64,000 nucleotides of DNA from Bacteroidales bacterium (GTDB lineage: Bacteria > Bacteroidota > Bacteroidia > Bacteroidales > UBA932), in NCBI GenBank assembly GCA_017961175.1, contig JAGCXV010000041.1, forward strand, positions 17,583-81,582. Reading direction: 5' to 3'. Positions 60,657-64,000 of this stretch are shown here, in pieces. The notes beneath the pieces were generated by a model. The model was not told the DNA's origin. It saw only the letters and a program-made list of their open reading frames with translations, and made no database searches. A program made the translations under genes and the position numbers. Positions within the stretch are counted from its first letter, which is position 1, and every line of letters begins with the position of its first letter.

Positions 60657-61850
60657 ATGGAGAAGGCTATATTGATAAGCGCGGTAACCCCGGAGATTAC
60701 GGAACTTCAGGCAAATGAATACCTGGATGAGCTGGAATTCCTGGCCATGACCGCTTCCATCGAGGGAACCAAAAGATTTCTGCAGAGGCTTGACCGGCCT
60801 CTGTCAAGCACTTATGTGGGTAAGGGAAAGCTGCAGGAAATAAAGGAATATGTAGCGGCTAACGAGATTCATCTGGCTGTATTCGACGATGAATTGACCG
60901 GAGCCCAGGTAAGAAACCTGGAAAAAGAACTCGGATGCTCCATCCTTGATCGCACAACCCTGATTCTGGACATTTTCGCGATGAGAGCCAAGACTGCCTA
61001 TGCTAAAACCCAGGTGGAACTTGCCCGCTATCAGTACATCCTTCCTAGGCTTACCGGAATGTGGAGCCATCTGGAAAGGCAGAGGGGAGGACGCGGAACC
61101 AGAGGCGGTGCTGGAGAAAAGCAGTTGGAGACAGACCGCCGAATCGTAATGGACAAGATCTCACAGCTCAAGGACCAGCTAAAGAAGATAGACCGCCAGA
61201 TGGCAACCCAGCGCTCCAACCGCGGAAAGATGGTAAGGGTATCGCTCGTTGGCTACACAAATGTGGGCAAGAGCACCATAATGAACCTTCTTTCCAAGAG
61301 CAGCGTGTTTGCGGAAAACAAACTCTTTGCAACTCTGGATACCACTGTAAGAAAGGTAGTTATAGACAACACTCCTTTCCTCCTCAGCGATACAGTAGGC
61401 TTCATAAGGAAACTTCCTCACCAGCTCGTGGAATCATTCAAGAGTACACTTGACGAGGTAAGGGAAGCCGATATTCTCCTCCACGTTGTGGATGTATCCC
61501 ATCCTAACTTTGAGGACCAGATAAAGGTTGTAAAACATACCCTCGAAGAAATCGGTGCGGGCAACAAGCCTGTCTTCATGGTCTTCAACAAAATCGACGC
61601 TTACAAGTTCACCCCTAAGAGTGAATTCGACCTCAGCGAAGATCGTCCCGGAAAGATATCGCTGAGGCAGCTTGAAGAATCATGGGTGGCAAAGGAAAAC
61701 TCTCCTGCAATCTTCATCTCCGCCAAGGAAAAGATCGGCATAGACAAACTGAGAAACGACCTCTACAAAATGGTAGGGGAAATCATCCGCGGAAGATATC
61801 CGTTTACGGGCTTCCTCTGGCAAAATTTTGATGATCTTGAGTTGGCGTGA
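60657..61850 (+). CDS. hflX: GTPase HflX
   Basis: This 397-residue protein has the HflX N-terminal domain (STYVGKGKLQEIK, then DRTTLILDIFAMRAKTAYAKTQVELA), the glycine-rich RGGRGTRGGAGE linker and a GTPase domain with G1 GYTNVGKST, G3 DTVGFI and G4 NKID. It binds the 50S subunit and splits stalled ribosomes. The start at 60657 is the first ATG of the frame. It appears to be transcribed alone or with the AT-rich lipoproteins that follow. Confidence 0.95.
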   Translation: MEKAILISAVTPEITELQANEYLDELEFLAMTASIEGTKRFLQRLDRPLSSTYVGKGKLQEIKEYVAANEIHLAVFDDELTGAQVRNLEKELGCSILDRTTLILDIFAMRAKTAYAKTQVELARYQYILPRLTGMWSHLERQRGGRGTRGGAGEKQLETDRRIVMDKISQLKDQLKKIDRQMATQRSNRGKMVRVSLVGYTNVGKSTIMNLLSKSSVFAENKLFATLDTTVRKVVIDNTPFLLSDTVGFIRKLPHQLVESFKSTLDEVREADILLHVVDVSHPNFEDQIKVVKHTLEEIGAGNKPVFMVFNKIDAYKFTPKSEFDLSEDRPGKISLRQLEESWVAKENSPAIFISAKEKIGIDKLRNDLYKMVGEIIRGRYPFTGFLWQNFDDLELA

Positions 61851-61891
61851 TTTTTGCAACTGTCTGATTTAGTTTTTTTTTAGAACATATT

Positions 61892-62428
61892 ATGAAATTG
61901 CGTCATTTAGCTTTATTCTCATTGCTCTTTCTATTGTTGTGGTCCTGTGACAAGCATGATTCTAAAAATCATATGATAGTTGACTGGTCTCCGATAGAAA
62001 TACTTATTTCCGTATCGGATAACAATGGTGTCGATTTGCTGGATTCAACAAAGACAGATTTTGTTAAAGGCATCACCCTCAAATACAAAGACAAAACATA
62101 TCCGGTCAGCAATAGTCTGTATAACAGTCATTTCAAGTATCTGGGTTCGGCTAGAACAAAATACTACCTTCCGTCTATGTTCGGCTTGCAGCTGCTGCCC
62201 TGGAAAGCTGTAAGGGCTTTTTATCTTTATGCCCAAGAGCATTATTATTTATATTTCGGAGAACTTGACGGATCCGAAAGTCGTGACGATACCTTTACTA
62301 TCGATTGGGGAGACGGCACGAAAGATGTCATTAGGTTTACCAGAAAGATATCTGGTTTAGAAGCTAAAGACAAGTGGTATTTAAACGACAGGGAAGTAAA
62401 AGGGAGTAAGTTTGATTTTGTTAAATAA
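61892..62428 (+). CDS. AT-rich lipoprotein, paralogue 1
   Basis: This 178-residue protein has a lipobox (LLWSC, Cys19). The mature part shares an ordered set of motifs with the next gene: VSDNNGVDLLD, GLQLL, FTIDWGDGTKDVIRF and a C-terminal GSKFDFVK. No known family is recognised. Base composition is lower in GC than hflX and frdB. It probably sits on a membrane surface; function is unknown. Confidence 0.75.
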   Translation: MKLRHLALFSLLFLLLWSCDKHDSKNHMIVDWSPIEILISVSDNNGVDLLDSTKTDFVKGITLKYKDKTYPVSNSLYNSHFKYLGSARTKYYLPSMFGLQLLPWKAVRAFYLYAQEHYYLYFGELDGSESRDDTFTIDWGDGTKDVIRFTRKISGLEAKDKWYLNDREVKGSKFDFVK

Positions 62429-62437
62429 TTCGGTGAT

Positions 62438-63046
62438 ATGAAAGTATTTTCAATTGCATCTTCCATATTGTTGCTATCTGTACTGGTTTTGGGATCATGT
62501 TCAAAAGATTCAGATACTGAAAAAGCCGGATGGAACGAGCAACCTTTTCTTATACATGTTTGTGACAGTGAAGGCAATGACCTGTTGAATCCGGATAATC
62601 CAAAAAATATCCTGTCTGGGACTTATATCGAATACCTAAATATCAAGTTTCCTGTAAAATATGATGTGGAAGAAAAATTTAAGATTTATGATCCCTATAT
62701 CCATACCGAGTATCCTATGTATCCGAAATGCGGACTTCAGCTACTGTCACCAAGATCAACTTATTTCCTAGACCGTGAAGATGTTGAAATAAATGGGCTT
62801 CTGTTCATGTATGGAATTGGAGAGGGAAGAGAAGAATGTGAAGGTAGTTTCACTATTTACTGGGGAGACGGCAGTAAAGACGTGGTGTCATTCCGATACT
62901 GGGATTACAAGTGGGGAAAAGAGGCTGAAGATATCAAAAACCTTACTGAGAACTCGATGCAAACATTCAATCCGTCAAGATTAAGACAGTGGGAACTTCT
63001 GGTAAACGGAAAAAACACCAAAGGCAAATTGTATTTCGTCAAATAA
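62438..63046 (+). CDS. AT-rich lipoprotein, paralogue 2
   Basis: This 202-residue protein has a lipobox (VLGSC, Cys21). It is homologous to the preceding gene: HVCDSEGNDLLN, CGLQLLSP, FTIYWGDGSKDVVSF and GKLYFVK occur in the same order, with an added segment near the C-terminus. The two genes are 9 bp apart, so this is a tandem duplication in one operon. Function is unknown. Confidence 0.75.
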   Translation: MKVFSIASSILLLSVLVLGSCSKDSDTEKAGWNEQPFLIHVCDSEGNDLLNPDNPKNILSGTYIEYLNIKFPVKYDVEEKFKIYDPYIHTEYPMYPKCGLQLLSPRSTYFLDREDVEINGLLFMYGIGEGREECEGSFTIYWGDGSKDVVSFRYWDYKWGKEAEDIKNLTENSMQTFNPSRLRQWELLVNGKNTKGKLYFVK

Positions 63047-63047
63047 T

Positions 63048-63081
63048 AAAAGGGGTTGACTAAAAGAATCAACCCCCTTTC
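63048..63081. terminator. Bidirectional terminator between the lipoprotein pair and frdB
   Basis: The stem AAAGGGGTTGA/TCAACCCC-x-TTT has a 9-nt loop and A and T runs on both sides. It serves convergent genes. Confidence 0.85.
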
Positions 63082-63108
63082 TTTTGTGTGTCTCGGACCC
63101 GTTAAGTG

Positions 63109-63939
63109 CTATTTCTTCAGATAGCCTTTCAGGAACTCGCGGTTAAGTCTCGCGATGTGGCTTACGGAAACCTTCTTAGGGCACTCCATTTCGCAGGCCC
63201 TGGTGTTGGTGCAGGTTCCGAATCCAAGCTCGTCCATCTTGGCTATCATGTTCATGGCCCTGCGGGTGCTCTCAACCTTGCCCTGAGGAAGCAGAGCCAG
63301 TGAGCTTACCCTTGCGCCGATAAACAGCATCGCAGAACCGTTCTTGCAGGTTGCAACACAGGCGCCGCATCCGATGCAGCTGGCTGCGTCCATACTGAGG
63401 TCTGCCTTCTCCTTTGGAATAGGGATGTTGTTGGCGTCCTGGGCGGAACCGGTACGTACATCCACGAATCCTCCGGCCTGCATGATCTTGTCAAGAGCGC
63501 TGCGGTCTACCACAAGGTCCTTGATTACAGGGAAGGCTGCGCTTCTCCAAGGCTCGATGGTGATAGTGCTGCCGTCCTTGAACTTACGCATGAACAGCTG
63601 GCAGGTGGTAACCTCGTTCTCCGGTCCGTGAGCCCTTCCGTTGATGTAAAGGGAGCAAGCTCCGCAGATACCCTCGCGGCAGTCGTGGTCAAAGCTGATA
63701 GGAAGAGCTTTTCCCGCAGCCTTAGCCTCCTTGTATTTCTCGCCTGAGCAAGCCTCTCCGCCCTCGCAACCCTTGCTGAAAGCAACAGGATCGGAGTTCT
63801 GGTGAACAAGCTGGTCGTTGAGAATATCCAGCATCTCAAGGAAAGAAGAATCAGGACTTATGTTGTCAACCTTATAAGTCTCGAAATGCCCTTTTGCCTT
63901 GGCATTTTTCTGTCTCCAAACTTTTATAGTGAATTTCAT
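63109..63939 (-). CDS. frdB: Fumarate reductase/succinate dehydrogenase iron-sulfur subunit
   Basis: This 276-residue protein has an N-terminal [2Fe-2S] ferredoxin domain ([17 protein letters not shown], earlier [11 protein letters not shown]) and a C-terminal domain with [16 protein letters not shown] and [13 protein letters not shown] for the [4Fe-4S] and [3Fe-4S] clusters. It passes electrons between the quinone site and the flavoprotein. It starts 3 bp after the frdA stop. With menA and mdh it fits fumarate respiration and succinate production typical of Bacteroidales. Confidence 0.95.
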   Translation of the reverse strand: MKFTIKVWRQKNAKAKGHFETYKVDNISPDSSFLEMLDILNDQLVHQNSDPVAFSKGCEGGEACSGEKYKEAKAAGKALPISFDHDCREGICGACSLYINGRAHGPENEVTTCQLFMRKFKDGSTITIEPWRSAAFPVIKDLVVDRSALDKIMQAGGFVDVRTGSAQDANNIPIPKEKADLSMDAASCIGCGACVATCKNGSAMLFIGARVSSLALLPQGKVESTRRAMNMIAKMDELGFGTCTNTRACEMECPKKVSVSHIARLNREFLKGYLKK

Positions 63940-63942
63940 AGA

Positions 63943-64000
63943 CTAGTCTTTATAATTTCTGGTTGCTACTTTAATTCCTTCATATACAAGAGGTTCTTTG
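63943..64000 (-). CDS. frdA: Fumarate reductase flavoprotein subunit, last 18 codons only
   Basis: The minus strand at the window edge reads KEPLVYEGIKVATRNYKD then TAG. This matches the C-terminal end of Bacteroidota FrdA/SdhA, and the gene is 3 bp upstream of frdB in the usual order. The rest lies outside the window. Confidence 0.85.
   Translation of the reverse strand, partial: KEPLVYEGIKVATRNYKD

Overview
The window looks like a chromosomal segment of a Bacteroidota bacterium, most likely order Bacteroidales. The evidence is direct. TAnnTTTG -7 promoter boxes recur and there are no Shine-Dalgarno motifs. SecD and SecF are fused. Other signs are a PD40/SPOR envelope protein, a TPR-transmembrane-LuxR regulator, an FrdAB pair with MenA, and a Wza/Wzc capsule exporter whose tyrosine kinase ends in a Gly-Tyr repeat. 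Genus cannot be fixed from the sequence alone.

Region 1 (1-25 kb) is a capsular/exopolysaccharide locus, almost all on the minus strand. Reading in the direction of transcription it runs: ugd, a beta-propeller protein, a GNAT, a bidirectional terminator, a PglF/WbpM-type dehydratase, a Wzx flippase, a pyruvyl transferase, a PP-loop-like protein, a GT4, an EpsG-type Wzy polymerase, two more GT4s, a PglC-type initiating transferase, and a PglD/NeuD acyltransferase. It then continues with an acyl-carrier module (MaoC-SDR fusion, FkbH-like HAD protein, ACP, GNAT) and a polysaccharide deacetylase. Next comes a plus-strand membrane acyltransferase, followed by the exporter unit wza-wzc-cpsB. The logic is a Wzx/Wzy-dependent acidic, pyruvylated and acylated polysaccharide controlled by a tyrosine kinase/phosphatase pair.

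Region 2 (25-41 kb) holds sufB-pnuC-sufC-sufD, which reads straight into ugd. Divergent from sufB is a ThiL-family protein that has lost most of its catalytic aspartates. Then come dnaE, a small AT-rich secreted orphan, gpmI, rnr and the secDF fusion.

Region 3 (41-54 kb) has the PD40/SPOR protein, tRNA-Ser(GCT), a lipoprotein, the TPR-TM-HTH regulator, tRNA-Pro(TGG), and glyS-folK-sufE/T-sufS. An SDR, ruvA, menA, gcvH and a threonine aldolase follow. The SufS and SufE activities therefore lie about 20 kb from sufBCD, and SufE is fused to a SufT/MIP18 domain.

Region 4 (54-64 kb) has mnmG and ybeY, mdh with a TonB-like protein and a small lipoprotein, a P1-family peptidase, hflX, a paralogous pair of AT-rich lipoproteins, and frdB with the last codons of frdA. 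Two identical 16-bp near-palindromes resembling parS sites lie beside and inside mnmG.

The most unusual items are the ThiL-like pseudoenzyme and its symmetric promoter with sufB, the capsule acyl-carrier module, the PP-loop-like capsule protein, the paired parS-like sites, and a set of genes whose -7 box lies 4-7 bp before the ATG (probable leaderless mRNAs). No CRISPR array, insertion sequence, phage or rRNA was seen.
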